Part shown: piece by piece, positions 1 to 7,916 of the stretch
Layout of the letters: the number at the start of each line of letters is the position of its first letter
Position numbering within the stretch: the first letter of the stretch is position 1
Assembly: GCF_000721105.1 (NCBI RefSeq)
Contig: NZ_JOEV01000015.1
Location: forward strand, 1-64,000
Direction of reading: 5' to 3'
Length of the DNA: 64,000 nucleotides
DNA from: Streptomyces cellulosae
GTDB lineage: Bacteria; Actinomycetota; Actinomycetes; Streptomycetales; Streptomycetaceae
The notes under the pieces: generated by a model
What the model saw: the letters and a program-made list of their open reading frames with translations, nothing else
Database searches by the model: none
What the model was told of the DNA's origin: nothing
Program-made: the position numbers and the translations under genes

Positions 1-292
1 GTGCGGGGGGGGCGTGTGGTGATGTCCCCGCGCGTGCGCGGGTTGGGGGTGCGCGGGTTGGGGGTGCGCGTAACGCTTCGCCTGTCGTGCGTGGGGGCGG
101 GGACGGGTAGGGGATCTCACTCCTCGGAACGTCACGGAATCGGTTTCCGACCCACCGGCTGCCGTTGACCCGACAACCGCTGCGGGCGGACACCCCGCCC
201 CGTCCCCTTCCCGCCGCGGGCGGCCGCCGCCACCGCCGTAGCGCAGGGCGTGGCCCGGTGGTGGCGGTACGCCGAGTTGCCCGGAGAGCGGC
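1..292. other. Gene-free window start
   Basis: No convincing coding region was found here. Short open frames exist on both strands, but they lack a ribosome binding site and have the composition of GC-rich shadow frames. The first 70 bases are G-rich and hold a 15-bp tandem repeat, listed separately. The stretch ends just after the stop codon of the minus-strand gene at 293. Confidence 0.5.
34..70. repeat. 15-bp tandem repeat, 2.5 copies
   Basis: The unit GTGCGCGGGTTGGGG occurs exactly at 34-48 and 49-63, followed by a partial third copy GTGCGCG at 64-70. It lies outside any recognised gene. It is one of several intergenic tandem repeats in this window. Confidence 0.8.
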
Positions 293-1237
293 TCAGCTCA
301 AGGGGCGGCCGTACGCGGACAGGGTGCGCAGTGCCCCAATCGTCGCGATGGGGCGGGCCTCCAGGGCGGTACCCGGGGTCCACTGGCGCCAGCGGATCGG
401 CCAGCCGCCGTCCTCCCGCTGTTCGCCGGCCAGGAAGTCCAGGGATCGGGACATCTCGTCGTCGGTGAACCACGTGCGCGCGAGCGAGTTCGGCGTCCGC
501 ACGTAGTCGTACGGGAAGTGATGCTCGCCGGGCCCGTATCCGGGCGCGACCGGGTAGCCGTCCAGCCGGTCCGGGTCCAGCACCGCGAGTCGCTGCTCGC
601 GCACCAGACGGCCCAGGCGGTCGGCGACCGCCTCCGCGCGCGGGCGGTCGGGCGCGGAGTCCAGGAAGTCCACGGCTGCCTGGAGCTCGTACGGATGGGA
701 CCGCTCCAGGGACTCCACCGCCTGCCAGCAGAAGTCCGTGGCCCGGAACAGCCAGGCGTGCCACACCTCGTTGCGGTGCAGGAGGCCGACCACCGGCCCG
801 GTGGCGAGGAGGTCGCTCGGCGGGTCGTCCAGGATCGGGACGAACGGGGCCGTGGGGTAGCCGCGTTGGCTGGGACGGATCGCCGGCAGGGCGCCGTCCG
901 GTGTGGTCACGGAGGTCAGGTACCGGCACACGCGCTCCACGCGCTGTCCGCCGCAGCGTCCGATGGCGTCCAGGACCCGTAGCGCGTGACCGGTGTGCAG
1001 CGGTTGGCTCACCGGCCCCCGTAGATCGGGCTCCAGCGCGTGGCCGTACCCGCCGTCCGCGTTGCGGTAGGCGTCGAGCGCCGTCTCCACAGGGTCGGCG
1101 CCGCCGCGCAGGAAGTGGTACGCGAAGACGCGCTGCTCCAGCACGCGCGCGGTGAGCCAGACGAAGTGCTCGGCGCGGGCGAGCGGGGAGTGCGCCGGGG
1201 GCGTCGGGGGGAGTGGGGAAGCTCCGGTTTCGGCCAT
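293..1237 (-). CDS. Prenyltransferase/squalene-oxidase-like toroid protein, function unknown
   Basis: A 314-residue protein with repeated QW-like motifs of the alpha/alpha-toroid fold seen in squalene cyclases and prenyltransferases: DGGYGHALEPD near residue 60, and DGGWPIRW plus ATIGALRTL near the C-terminus. No signal peptide or membrane segment is evident, and the catalytic DXDD motif of squalene-hopene cyclases was not seen. It may therefore be a non-catalytic relative, and no substrate can be assigned. Start: the ATG at 1237 has TACGGT seven bases upstream (1245-1250) and no Shine-Dalgarno sequence, which suggests a leaderless mRNA. It is divergent from the DUF3046 gene at 1318. Confidence 0.75.
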   Translation of the reverse strand: MAETGASPLPPTPPAHSPLARAEHFVWLTARVLEQRVFAYHFLRGGADPVETALDAYRNADGGYGHALEPDLRGPVSQPLHTGHALRVLDAIGRCGGQRVERVCRYLTSVTTPDGALPAIRPSQRGYPTAPFVPILDDPPSDLLATGPVVGLLHRNEVWHAWLFRATDFCWQAVESLERSHPYELQAAVDFLDSAPDRPRAEAVADRLGRLVREQRLAVLDPDRLDGYPVAPGYGPGEHHFPYDYVRTPNSLARTWFTDDEMSRSLDFLAGEQREDGGWPIRWRQWTPGTALEARPIATIGALRTLSAYGRPLS

Positions 1238-1317
1238 GCGTCAGACCGTAGGGCGGAAAGCGGTCTCGGCAAGCGGTCCCGGCTCAGGCCCACCCTCAGG
1301 GGCGGGATACTGGTGGC

Positions 1318-1512
1318 ATGCGGTTGACGGTCTTCTGGCAGCGGATGGCGGATCACTTCGGTCCGGGCTACGCCGACACCTTCGCGCGCGACCACGTGAT
1401 GACGGAGCTGGGCGGGCGCACAGTGCACGAGGCGCTGGACTCCGGATGGGACGCCAAGGACGTCTGGCGTGTGGTCTGCAGTGTCATGAACGTTCCGGGG
1501 GAGAAGCACTGA
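1318..1512 (+). CDS. DUF3046 family small protein
   Basis: A 64-residue protein beginning MRLTVFWQRM and containing the motif GRTVHEALDSGWDAKDVWR. It matches the actinobacterial DUF3046 family, which is usually found a few genes upstream of recA. Its function is unknown. The ATG is preceded by GATACT at 1306-1311 with a six-base spacer and no ribosome binding site, so the transcript is probably leaderless. Its length is normal for the family and the frame is intact. The permease gene follows 75 bp downstream and may be co-transcribed. Confidence 0.85.
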   Translation: MRLTVFWQRMADHFGPGYADTFARDHVMTELGGRTVHEALDSGWDAKDVWRVVCSVMNVPGEKH

Positions 1513-1587
1513 CAAGCTGTGAACGTTTCGCGGGACAGGCACTGATCGGTCACGAAGATCGCACCAGGGCAACCGATTGTCGGTCCG

Positions 1588-2892
1588 GTGGGCGAGACTT
1601 GCACCGTGGCACCCACTGACGAGACCGGCCGGCACGCATCTCCGCTCGGCGCGACGCCGCCCACCCGGCCCCCGGCCGACGGGGGCGCCGCCGGGCCGAG
1701 CGCCCGTATGCCCCGCTGGCTGCCGCGCGCCATGGTGCTCGCTCTCGCCCTCATCGCCGTGTTCCAACTCGGCAGTTGGGCCTTCCACCAGCTCACCAGC
1801 CTGCTGGTCAACATCCTCATCGCGTTCTTCCTGGCCCTGGCCATCGAACCCGCGGTGAGCTGGATGAACTCCCGCGGCCTACGCAGGGGACTGGCCACGT
1901 TCCTCGTGTTCTTCGCCGTCCTCATCGTGACCGCGGGTTTCATCACGCTGCTCGGCTCGATGCTCGCGGGTCAGATCATCAAGATCGTCGAGGACTTCCC
2001 GGACTATCTCGACTCGGTCATCCACTGGATCAACACGCACTTCCACACCGAGCTCAGACGTGTGGACGTCCAGGAGGGCCTGCTCCGGTCCGGCTGGCTG
2101 CGCAACTACGTGCAGAACAGTGCCACCGGCGTCCTGGACGTGTCCGCGCAGGTCCTCGGCGGGTTGTTCCAGCTGCTGACGATCACGCTGTTCTCGTTCT
2201 ACTTCGCGGCCGACGGCCCACGGCTGCGCCGCGCGATCTGCTCCGTGCTGCCTCCCGCCCGGCAGGCGGAGGTGCTGCGCGCGTGGGAGATCGCCGTCAA
2301 CAAGACCGGCGGCTACATATACTCGCGCGGCCTGATGGCGCTCATCTCCGGAATAGCGCACTACATCCTGCTGCAGTCGCTGGGCGTGCCGTACGCGCCC
2401 GTGCTCGCCGTCTGGGTGGGACTGGTCTCGCAGTTCATCCCCACCATCGGCACGTATCTCGCGGGCGCCCTGCCCATGCTGATCGCCTTCACGGTCGCCC
2501 CCTGGTACGCACTGTGGGTGCTGATCTTCGTCGTGGTCTACCAGCAGTTCGAGAACTACGTCCTGCAGCCCAAGCTGACCTCCAAGACCGTCGACATCCA
2601 CCCCGCGGTCGCCTTCGGCTCGGTCATCGCCGGCACCGCTCTCCTCGGTGCCGTCGGCGCCCTGATCGCCATCCCGGCGGTCGCCACGCTCCAGGCGTTC
2701 CTCGGAGCGTACGTGAAGCGGTACGACGTCACGGACGACCCCCGGGTGCACGGTCACCGGAGGCGGAGACCGGGGGAGGGGCTGTTCACGCGCGCGCGTG
2801 CGCCGTGGGGGCGGCGACCGGAGGCACAGGACTCGGGCGACGGGACCTCTTCGGGTCCTGCCTCCGACGGGCCCTCCCCCGGTGGTACGTGA
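1588..2892 (+). CDS. AI-2E family transporter (DUF20 permease)
   Basis: A 434-residue integral membrane protein. After a Pro/Gly-rich N-terminal tail of about 45 residues come hydrophobic segments starting with MVLALALIAVFQLGSWAF, then the family's large soluble loop (about residues 115-190), then further helices including the conserved stretch around SQFIPTIGTYLAGALP and FENYVLQPKLTSKTVDIHP. The family includes TqsA (AI-2 export) and Na+/H+ antiporter-like members, and the substrate here is unknown. The C-terminal 50 residues are charged and probably disordered. The start could be GTG 1588 or the in-frame GTG 1606; neither has a strong Shine-Dalgarno sequence. Confidence 0.85.
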   Translation: MGETCTVAPTDETGRHASPLGATPPTRPPADGGAAGPSARMPRWLPRAMVLALALIAVFQLGSWAFHQLTSLLVNILIAFFLALAIEPAVSWMNSRGLRRGLATFLVFFAVLIVTAGFITLLGSMLAGQIIKIVEDFPDYLDSVIHWINTHFHTELRRVDVQEGLLRSGWLRNYVQNSATGVLDVSAQVLGGLFQLLTITLFSFYFAADGPRLRRAICSVLPPARQAEVLRAWEIAVNKTGGYIYSRGLMALISGIAHYILLQSLGVPYAPVLAVWVGLVSQFIPTIGTYLAGALPMLIAFTVAPWYALWVLIFVVVYQQFENYVLQPKLTSKTVDIHPAVAFGSVIAGTALLGAVGALIAIPAVATLQAFLGAYVKRYDVTDDPRVHGHRRRRPGEGLFTRARAPWGRRPEAQDSGDGTSSGPASDGPSPGGT

Positions 2893-2948
2893 GGGAGGCG
2901 GGCCGGTCACCGCGTAGGGCTGGGCGGTGAGCAGGTGACGGCCACCGG

Positions 2949-3755
2949 TCAGTGGCCGATGCCGTCCCATGCCCCCGCGCCGACGACGGCGGCCGCGTAG
3001 CAGCAGACCGCCGCGGTCACGATCCGCTGCCGGGTCGGCTCGCTCCAGGACGTGCGCGACAGCAGCCAGGCCAGGGCCGGCAGCACCAGGACGGCGTGCA
3101 GACTGACCCCGTGCAGCGGCTTGAGCGGAGCCGTCGAGCGGTACGCCGCCTCCTGGTGACCGGCGCGGGTCAGCACGACCCCGCGCGCGATCATCGCGGC
3201 TCCCGAGGCCAGGGCGACGAGCAGGAGCGCGAACCCGGAGCGCACGGCCGGCGCCATCCCCGCGGGCCCGGCGGGCCGGTGCCGGAAGGACGCGAGCGCG
3301 AACACGGTGAGCAGCACCACGAGGACGCCGCCGCCCACCGCCAGCGTCATGGACACCGCGGTGTCGAAGGGGGTCTCCATGTCGAGGTGCGAGGGCACCC
3401 GGCGCCACGCCTGAAGGGTGATGCCACCGACCTCCACGAGGCAGTCCGCGGCGAAGACGATCAGCAGGGTCGTGCGCAGCCGTGGTCGCACACGCAGGTA
3501 GGACGTGACCCAGGTGATCGCGATCAGCGTCACCCCGAAGGACAGCCCGAACGTCACCGGCTTGCGCCAGGAGACCGGCCCGTCCCAGGTGCCGCCGTCG
3601 ACGGCGAACACCACCAGGTGGGCCAGACCGGAGGCGATCAGGAGGAGGCCGGTGGCGTGGCAGAGGCGCTCGGTGCGGTGCATGCCGGGCACCGGCGGTT
3701 CCAGGGCCGGCGGCCCGGTCCGCGCCGTGGGCGGGTTGGTCGGGACGGCGTCCAT
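2949..3755 (-). CDS. Hypothetical multi-pass membrane protein
   Basis: A 268-residue protein with about seven predicted membrane helices, for example TGLLLIASGLAHLVVFAV, FGLSFGVTLIAITWVTSYL and GGGVLVVLLTVFALASF. The sequence WDGPVSWRKPVTFGLSFG resembles a family of uncharacterised actinobacterial membrane proteins; I do not recognise a function. The start is ATG 3755, which overlaps the stop of the upstream gene as TGATG, so the two genes are translationally coupled. The open frame continues upstream of this ATG, but there it only shadows the neighbouring gene. It converges on the AI-2E permease gene, and a weak 6-bp hairpin (2940-2957) lies at the junction. Confidence 0.7.
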   Translation of the reverse strand: MDAVPTNPPTARTGPPALEPPVPGMHRTERLCHATGLLLIASGLAHLVVFAVDGGTWDGPVSWRKPVTFGLSFGVTLIAITWVTSYLRVRPRLRTTLLIVFAADCLVEVGGITLQAWRRVPSHLDMETPFDTAVSMTLAVGGGVLVVLLTVFALASFRHRPAGPAGMAPAVRSGFALLLVALASGAAMIARGVVLTRAGHQEAAYRSTAPLKPLHGVSLHAVLVLPALAWLLSRTSWSEPTRQRIVTAAVCCYAAAVVGAGAWDGIGH

Positions 3756-4165
3756 CAGGCACGCGTTCCCGTCCCGCGCGGCGTGGCCGCGGCTCCGGCG
3801 ACGACCAGAGCGGCGAAGGCGGCCATTTCGGCGAGGGCGACCATCTCGGTGACGGTTGCGATCAGGAGTGCGGCGTCCCCCGCTGGGAGCGGGTCCCCGG
3901 TGTTCGGGGTCAGGAGGGCGCCGATGCCGATGAGGAGGCCCACGGCGAGCGCGAGGCCGGATGTCAGGCGGTTCGTACGCCACAGCAGCAGGCCGCCGGC
4001 CAGGAGCGGGATGCCGACGCCGGGCGGTACGGCCGGACAGTCCGAGCCGACCGCGATCCGGCCGATGATCGAGACGGCCGGCAGGAGCAGCGCGGCCGGT
4101 GCAGCGGTGACGGCAGAGGGCCGTGCGGCCGGGCCCGCTTCTCGTCTGGTCTTCGGGTTCTCCAT
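3755..4165 (-). CDS. Hypothetical small membrane protein
   Basis: A 136-residue protein with a basic N-terminus (MENPKTRREAG) and about four hydrophobic segments: AVTAAPAALLLPAVSIIG, GIPLLAGGLLLW, GLALAVGLLIGIGALL and MVALAEMAAFAALVVAG. I do not recognise the family. It is the first gene of a coupled pair with the membrane protein at 2949-3755 (TGATG overlap), so both products probably act in the same membrane process. It is divergent from recA, leaving a shared control region of about 310 bp. Confidence 0.6.
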   Translation of the reverse strand: MENPKTRREAGPAARPSAVTAAPAALLLPAVSIIGRIAVGSDCPAVPPGVGIPLLAGGLLLWRTNRLTSGLALAVGLLIGIGALLTPNTGDPLPAGDAALLIATVTEMVALAEMAAFAALVVAGAAATPRGTGTRA

Positions 4166-4289
4166 GCCTCAAGCCTCGCGAGGGCGCTCCGCCTCGTCGT
4201 CCTCCGGCCGAAGACACCCGCCGTACACCGTGGGAAGCAGTCGGGGCGCGAACTGCCCCGCGCAGGCGCGCGAGTGCCGCGCGGTGCGC

Positions 4290-4319
4290 TTGACACGAAA
4301 ATCGAACGTCCATTCTTAT
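4290..4319 (+). promoter_or_regulatory. recA promoter with LexA (SOS) box
   Basis: TTGACA at 4290-4295 and TCTTAT at 4314-4319, with an 18-bp spacer, form a good sigma-70-type promoter for recA. The spacer holds TCGAACGTCCATTC (4302-4315), which matches the actinobacterial LexA operator TCGAAC-N4-GTTCGA in its left half and partly in its right half. LexA bound here would cover the -10 region. Assignment rests on consensus only. Confidence 0.75.
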
Positions 4320-4413
4320 GGAGGCTCCGGCGAGCCTCTGGACAGGTACTTCGGCCCGTTTTGGGTGGAGAAGTACCTGAGTTATCCACAGGCCGGACGA
4401 GCGTCGGGGCGCA

Positions 4414-4436
4414 TTGTCAGTGGCAGGCGTTAGCGT
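4414..4436 (+). promoter_or_regulatory. recA RecA-independent damage promoter (RecA-NDp / PafBC-type)
   Basis: TTGTCAGTG at 4414-4422, an 8-bp spacer, and TAGCGT at 4431-4436 match the mycobacterial RecA-NDp motif (TTGTCRGTG-N8-TANNNT). That motif drives LexA-independent DNA-damage induction through PafBC. It lies 43 bp upstream of the recA ATG, downstream of the SOS promoter. recA would therefore have two damage-responsive promoters. That PafBC acts in this organism is inferred from mycobacteria. Confidence 0.8.
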
Positions 4437-4479
4437 CTTTGACGTGAAGCGATCGACTCAAGCAAATCGGGTGGAACCC

Positions 4480-5613
4480 ATGGCAGGTACCGACCGCGAG
4501 AAGGCCCTGGATGCCGCACTCGCACAGATTGAACGGCAATTCGGCAAGGGCGCGGTCATGCGCATGGGCGATCGGTCCAAGGAGCCCATCGAGGTCATCC
4601 CGACCGGGTCGACCGCGCTCGACGTGGCCCTCGGCGTCGGCGGCCTGCCGCGCGGCCGCGTCATCGAGGTGTACGGACCGGAGTCCTCCGGCAAGACGAC
4701 CCTGACCCTGCACGCGGTGGCGAACGCTCAGAAGGCCGGCGGCCAGGTCGCGTTCGTGGACGCGGAGCACGCCCTCGACCCCGAGTACGCGCAGAAGCTC
4801 GGCGTCGACATCGACAACCTGATCCTGTCCCAGCCGGACAACGGCGAGCAGGCACTGGAGATCGTGGACATGCTCGTCCGCTCCGGCGCCCTCGACCTGA
4901 TCGTCATCGACTCCGTCGCCGCGCTCGTACCGCGCGCGGAGATCGAGGGCGAGATGGGCGACAGCCACGTCGGTCTGCAGGCCCGGCTGATGAGCCAGGC
5001 CCTGCGGAAGATCACCAGCGCGCTCAACCAGTCCAAGACCACCGCCATCTTCATCAACCAGCTCCGCGAGAAGATCGGCGTGATGTTCGGCTCCCCGGAG
5101 ACCACGACCGGTGGCCGGGCGCTGAAGTTCTACGCCTCGGTGCGACTCGACATCCGGCGTATCGAGACGCTGAAGGACGGCACCGAAGCGGTCGGCAACC
5201 GCACCCGCGTCAAGGTCGTCAAGAACAAGGTCGCGCCGCCCTTCAAGCAGGCCGAGTTCGACATCCTCTACGGGCACGGCATCAGCCGTGAGGGCGGCCT
5301 GATCGACATGGGCGTGGAGAACGGCTTCGTCCGCAAGGCCGGCGCCTGGTACACGTACGAGGGCGACCAGCTCGGCCAGGGCAAGGAGAACGCGCGCAAC
5401 TTCCTGAAGGACAACCCCGACCTGGCCAACGAGATCGAGAAGAAGATCAAGGAGAAGCTGGGCGTCGGGGTCCGGCCGGAGGAGCCGGCGGCCGAGCCGG
5501 GCGCGGACGCCGCGAAGCCGGTGGCCGCCCCCGCGGACGACGTCGCCAAGACGGTGCCCGCCCCCGCGGCGGCCAAGGTGGCCAAGACCAAGGCCGCCGC
5601 AGCCAAGAGCTGA
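4480..5613 (+). CDS. recA: Recombinase RecA
   Basis: A 377-residue RecA. It forms ATP-dependent filaments on single-stranded DNA for homologous recombination and acts as co-protease for LexA self-cleavage. Walker A GPESSGKT is at residues 66-73, and Walker B is in [12 protein letters not shown]. The filament-interface and loop motifs ([20 protein letters not shown]) are complete. The C-terminal ~45 residues form the Ala/Lys/Pro-rich tail typical of Streptomyces RecA. The start chosen is ATG 4480, which gives the canonical [14 protein letters not shown]; a longer frame back to 4414 begins inside the promoter motif. recX follows after two bases, so they form an operon. Two upstream damage promoters are visible. 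Confidence 0.98.
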   Translation: MAGTDREKALDAALAQIERQFGKGAVMRMGDRSKEPIEVIPTGSTALDVALGVGGLPRGRVIEVYGPESSGKTTLTLHAVANAQKAGGQVAFVDAEHALDPEYAQKLGVDIDNLILSQPDNGEQALEIVDMLVRSGALDLIVIDSVAALVPRAEIEGEMGDSHVGLQARLMSQALRKITSALNQSKTTAIFINQLREKIGVMFGSPETTTGGRALKFYASVRLDIRRIETLKDGTEAVGNRTRVKVVKNKVAPPFKQAEFDILYGHGISREGGLIDMGVENGFVRKAGAWYTYEGDQLGQGKENARNFLKDNPDLANEIEKKIKEKLGVGVRPEEPAAEPGADAAKPVAAPADDVAKTVPAPAAAKVAKTKAAAAKS

Positions 5614-5615
5614 CC

Positions 5616-6515
5616 GTGACACGGCGAACCGACTGGGCCGAGTACACCTACCCGGACGCCCCGCGGGAGCGGGGCGGACCAGGTACCGGGAGCGCGGCCG
5701 GTCCGAGGCACGGCTCCCCGGCCCACGGCATGGACGAACACCACGGCCGCACGGCGTCGTACGGCACGAGGGGGCCGTACGACGCCGAGGCGGACGCCGT
5801 GTCGGGCGGCGGACGGTGGCCGGACGGGCCGGAGGACGGGCCGGACAGCGGCTCGGCGTTCGGTGCCGACTCGTCCGACGGCACCTCGCGCACCAGGGGC
5901 GCCCGTCGTGGCGCGGGCGGCTCACGCGGGCGCCGTCGGCGTGGCCGCGCGGAGTCGTCCGGTGAGGACGGGGGTTCCTCCTTCTCGTCGAGGGCCGAGA
6001 AGGAGGAACCCCCAGCGGACCCGGTCGAGCGGGCACGGGCGATCTGCCTGCGCCTGCTCACCGGGACCCCGCGCACGCGAAAACAACTCGCGGACGCCCT
6101 GCGCAAGCGGGAGATCCCGGACGACGCGGCCGAGGAGGTGCTGTCGCGGTTCGAGGACGTCGGACTGATCAACGACAGCGCGTTCGCGGACGCCTGGGTG
6201 GAGTCCCGGCACCACGGCCGAGGGCTGGCCCGGCGCGCACTCGCCCAGGAGTTGCGGACCAAGGGCGTCGACTCCACCCTGATCGACGCTGCCGTGGCTC
6301 AGCTCGACTCAGAACAGGAGGAGGCGACCGCGAGGGAACTCGTCGCCCGCAAGCTGCGCTCCACCCGTGGCCTCGACCGGGACAAGCGGCTGCGCCGCCT
6401 CGCGGGCATGCTGGCCCGCAAGGGCTACTCCGAGGGCATGGCTCTGAGGGTGGTCCGGCAGGCCCTCGAGGAGGAGGGCGAGGAAACGGAGTTCCTCGAG
6501 GACGAGGGGTTCTGA
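5616..6515 (+). CDS. recX: Regulatory protein RecX
   Basis: A 299-residue RecX, a modulator that caps or destabilises RecA filaments. The RecX fold, three-helix repeats, occupies about residues 130-295 (DPVERARAICLRLLTGTPRTR onward). The N-terminal ~130 residues are Gly/Ser/Asp-rich and probably disordered. They make this protein much longer than the ~150-190 residues typical of RecX. GTG 5616 lies two bases after the recA stop, which supports translational coupling and this start. The start could also be internal, because the N-terminal extension is low-complexity and carries a perfect 17-bp inverted repeat (5970-6013) just before the conserved domain. Confidence 0.92.
   Translation: MTRRTDWAEYTYPDAPRERGGPGTGSAAGPRHGSPAHGMDEHHGRTASYGTRGPYDAEADAVSGGGRWPDGPEDGPDSGSAFGADSSDGTSRTRGARRGAGGSRGRRRRGRAESSGEDGGSSFSSRAEKEEPPADPVERARAICLRLLTGTPRTRKQLADALRKREIPDDAAEEVLSRFEDVGLINDSAFADAWVESRHHGRGLARRALAQELRTKGVDSTLIDAAVAQLDSEQEEATARELVARKLRSTRGLDRDKRLRRLAGMLARKGYSEGMALRVVRQALEEEGEETEFLEDEGF
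5970..6013 (+). repeat. 17-bp perfect inverted repeat inside recX
   Basis: The arms at 5970-5986 and 5997-6013 are perfectly complementary, with a 10-base loop (GTCGAGGGCC). In the mRNA this would be a very stable hairpin within the low-complexity N-terminal part of recX, just ahead of the conserved RecX domain. No T-tract follows the second arm, so it is not a classical intrinsic terminator. It could still attenuate transcription or translation between recA and the RecX domain. Confidence 0.85.
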
Positions 6516-6610
6516 AGAGCGCCGGTGGTGGTGACGGCCGTCGGCGGTACTTGCTTACCGGGCCGCGTCGCACTGCGACCGAACGCCGTGACGGTGGCTA
6601 GGGCCGAGCA

Positions 6611-6646
6611 GTGACCGGCCCGTGGCTTGTCGGCCCGGCCAGTCAC
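6611..6646. terminator. Putative terminator between recX and rhodanese gene
   Basis: GTGACCGGCC (6611-6620) pairs with GGCCAGTCAC (6637-6646) with one mismatch. The GC-rich loop is 16 bases and can itself fold. It sits in the gap between convergent recX and the rhodanese gene. No U-tract is seen, as is usual in Streptomyces. Confidence 0.5.
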
Positions 6647-6684
6647 CGAAAGCCCGGCCACCCTTGCCCGGCTCCCCAGCTGCC

Positions 6685-7113
6685 CTAAGGCGGCGTCACC
6701 GGAAGCCCCGCCGCCTTCCACGCCTGGAACCCGCCGATCAGGTCGGTGGCGCGGTGCAGGCCCAGCTGGTGCAGGGACGCTGCTGCCAGGCTGGAGGCGT
6801 AGCCCTCGTTGCAGATGACCACGACACGCAGGTCGTGGCTCGTGGCCTCGGGAGCGCGATGGCTGCCGTGCGGGTCAAGACGCCACTCCAGTTCGTTGCG
6901 TTCGACGACGAGGGCGCCGGGGATCACCCCGTCCAGGTCGCGCAGGGCCGCGTACCGGATGTCGACGAGCAGCGCGTTCCCGGCCCGGTCGGCGTCGTAC
7001 GCCTCCTGCGGCTCGATCCGCTCGTAGCCGTCGCGCACCCTCTCCAGCAACTCGTCGATGCCGACCGGCGGTCCGGACACACGGCCCCCACCCGCTGTTC
7101 CCGCCGGGCTCAC
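6685..7113 (-). CDS. Rhodanese-like domain protein
   Basis: A 142-residue single-domain rhodanese (sulfurtransferase fold). LLVDIRYAALRDLDGVIPGALVVER is the N-terminal rhodanese signature. VVICNEGYASSLAAASLHQLG carries the catalytic cysteine (in CNEGYAS) in the active-site loop, and DLIGGFQAWKAAGLPV is the usual C-terminal end. It probably moves sulfane sulfur to a thiol acceptor. It overlaps the upstream cysteine dioxygenase gene by four bases (ATGA), so the two form one translational unit. Joint roles in cysteine breakdown or sulfane-sulfur handling are inferred from this arrangement. Confidence 0.9.
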   Translation of the reverse strand: MSPAGTAGGGRVSGPPVGIDELLERVRDGYERIEPQEAYDADRAGNALLVDIRYAALRDLDGVIPGALVVERNELEWRLDPHGSHRAPEATSHDLRVVVICNEGYASSLAAASLHQLGLHRATDLIGGFQAWKAAGLPVTPP

Positions 7114-7652
7114 TGCCAGTCCTCCGGGCGCTCCACCTGCTCCAGGCGCAGGAGCGGTCCGCTGCGGCTGTAGCGGCGGATCTGCGGCAGGGGCGGGTAG
7201 TAGGCGTGGACGGAGATCGCGTGCTGTTCGGTGGACTCGTTGAGTACCTCGTGGACATGGTGGCGGCCGAAGGCGCGGCCCTTTCCGGCCGGCAGCCGGC
7301 GTTCCCGGTCCACGTCCTCGGACAGTTCCAGGGTCTTCCAGCCGTCGGTGGGCAGCCGGGCGGCGAGCGAGTGCTCCTTGAGCTCGCCGGCCGCGGTGAC
7401 GAAGGCGCCGACCGAATCGGCGTGGTCGTGCCAGCCGGTGCCGCTGCCGGGCGGCCAGCCGATCAGCCAGGCCTCGCTGCCGCCGGGCCCTTCCAGCCGG
7501 ATCCAGGTCCGGCCCTCGGGGTCGAGCGGCAACGAGTCGATCAGCTCGGCGTCGGCGGCCGCACGCCGTACGAAGTCGAAGAGGTCCGCCTGGGTGGGAG
7601 CGGAAACAGCGGCAGCGGTGGGGGAGATGGACACAGCGGGCGATGCAGACAC
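7110..7652 (-). CDS. Cysteine dioxygenase family protein
   Basis: A 180-residue cupin of the cysteine dioxygenase family, which uses O2 and Fe(II) to oxidise cysteine to cysteine sulfinate. Metal ligands are visible as WHDHADS (first two His) and GRHHVHEV (third His), and the cupin strands around AWLIGWPPGSGTGWHDH are intact. The start chosen is GTG 7652 (VSASPAVSISP). It is preceded by AGGA with eight-base spacing, and the longer frame to 7805 overlaps the leader-peptide region. The gene is coupled to the rhodanese gene by an ATGA overlap. A Cys-containing leader peptide lies 79 bp upstream. Confidence 0.9.
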   Translation of the reverse strand: MSASPAVSISPTAAAVSAPTQADLFDFVRRAAADAELIDSLPLDPEGRTWIRLEGPGGSEAWLIGWPPGSGTGWHDHADSVGAFVTAAGELKEHSLAARLPTDGWKTLELSEDVDRERRLPAGKGRAFGRHHVHEVLNESTEQHAISVHAYYPPLPQIRRYSRSGPLLRLEQVERPEDWQ

Positions 7653-7682
7653 GGGTACCGTCCTGGAGAACGTTCGCGGGGA

Positions 7683-7711
7683 GCGCGCGGCGGCACGGAG
7701 GTGGCGCGCGC
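7683..7711 (-). promoter_or_regulatory. GC hairpin between leader peptide and cysteine dioxygenase
   Basis: On the minus strand a GCGCGCG stem (7 bp) can form between bases 7711-7705 and 7689-7683, enclosing a loop of about 15 bases. It lies between the leader-peptide stop and the ribosome binding site of the dioxygenase gene. This is where an attenuator or sequestering stem would be expected if the leader controls expression. Confidence 0.4.
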
Positions 7712-7731
7712 GAGTGAGGAGAGATGCGAAG

Positions 7732-7779
7732 TCAGTGGGACGGGCGACACACGCAGCCCGCATAGCGGACGAGGTCCAT
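7732..7779 (-). CDS. Putative Cys-containing leader peptide
   Basis: A 15-codon ORF, MDLVRYAGCVCRPSH, upstream of the cysteine dioxygenase gene. The ATG at 7779 has an excellent Shine-Dalgarno GGAGGG five bases before it. In-frame GTGs at 7803 and 7818 would give 23 and 28 residues (…RLWRRVHMDLVRYAG…). The arrangement RR-H-(V/M)DL-x-R followed by a Cys-rich end resembles small leader peptides found ahead of sulfur-metabolism genes in Streptomyces. Two Cys codons (TGC, TGT) sit near the end, and a GC hairpin lies between its stop and the dioxygenase start. Cysteine-dependent ribosome stalling could control the operon; this is inference. Confidence 0.65.
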   Translation of the reverse strand: MDLVRYAGCVCRPSH

Positions 7780-7916
7780 ATGGACCCTCCGCCACAGGCG
7801 CACACAGGTGTCGGTCACGATCCGGAGTACACCATGAGAGTGCGGGCCGGTCAACTCACTGTCACTATGCGGACGCCCAGCGGTGGACGCACGGTGACGA
7901 GGAGCACGCGCCCGGG

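Noticed and set aside
4417..6036. Long antisense frame over recA-recX (539 codons)
   Set aside because: It is a mirror of codon bias in high-GC coding DNA; no ribosome binding site and Arg/Gly/His-rich composition typical of shadows.
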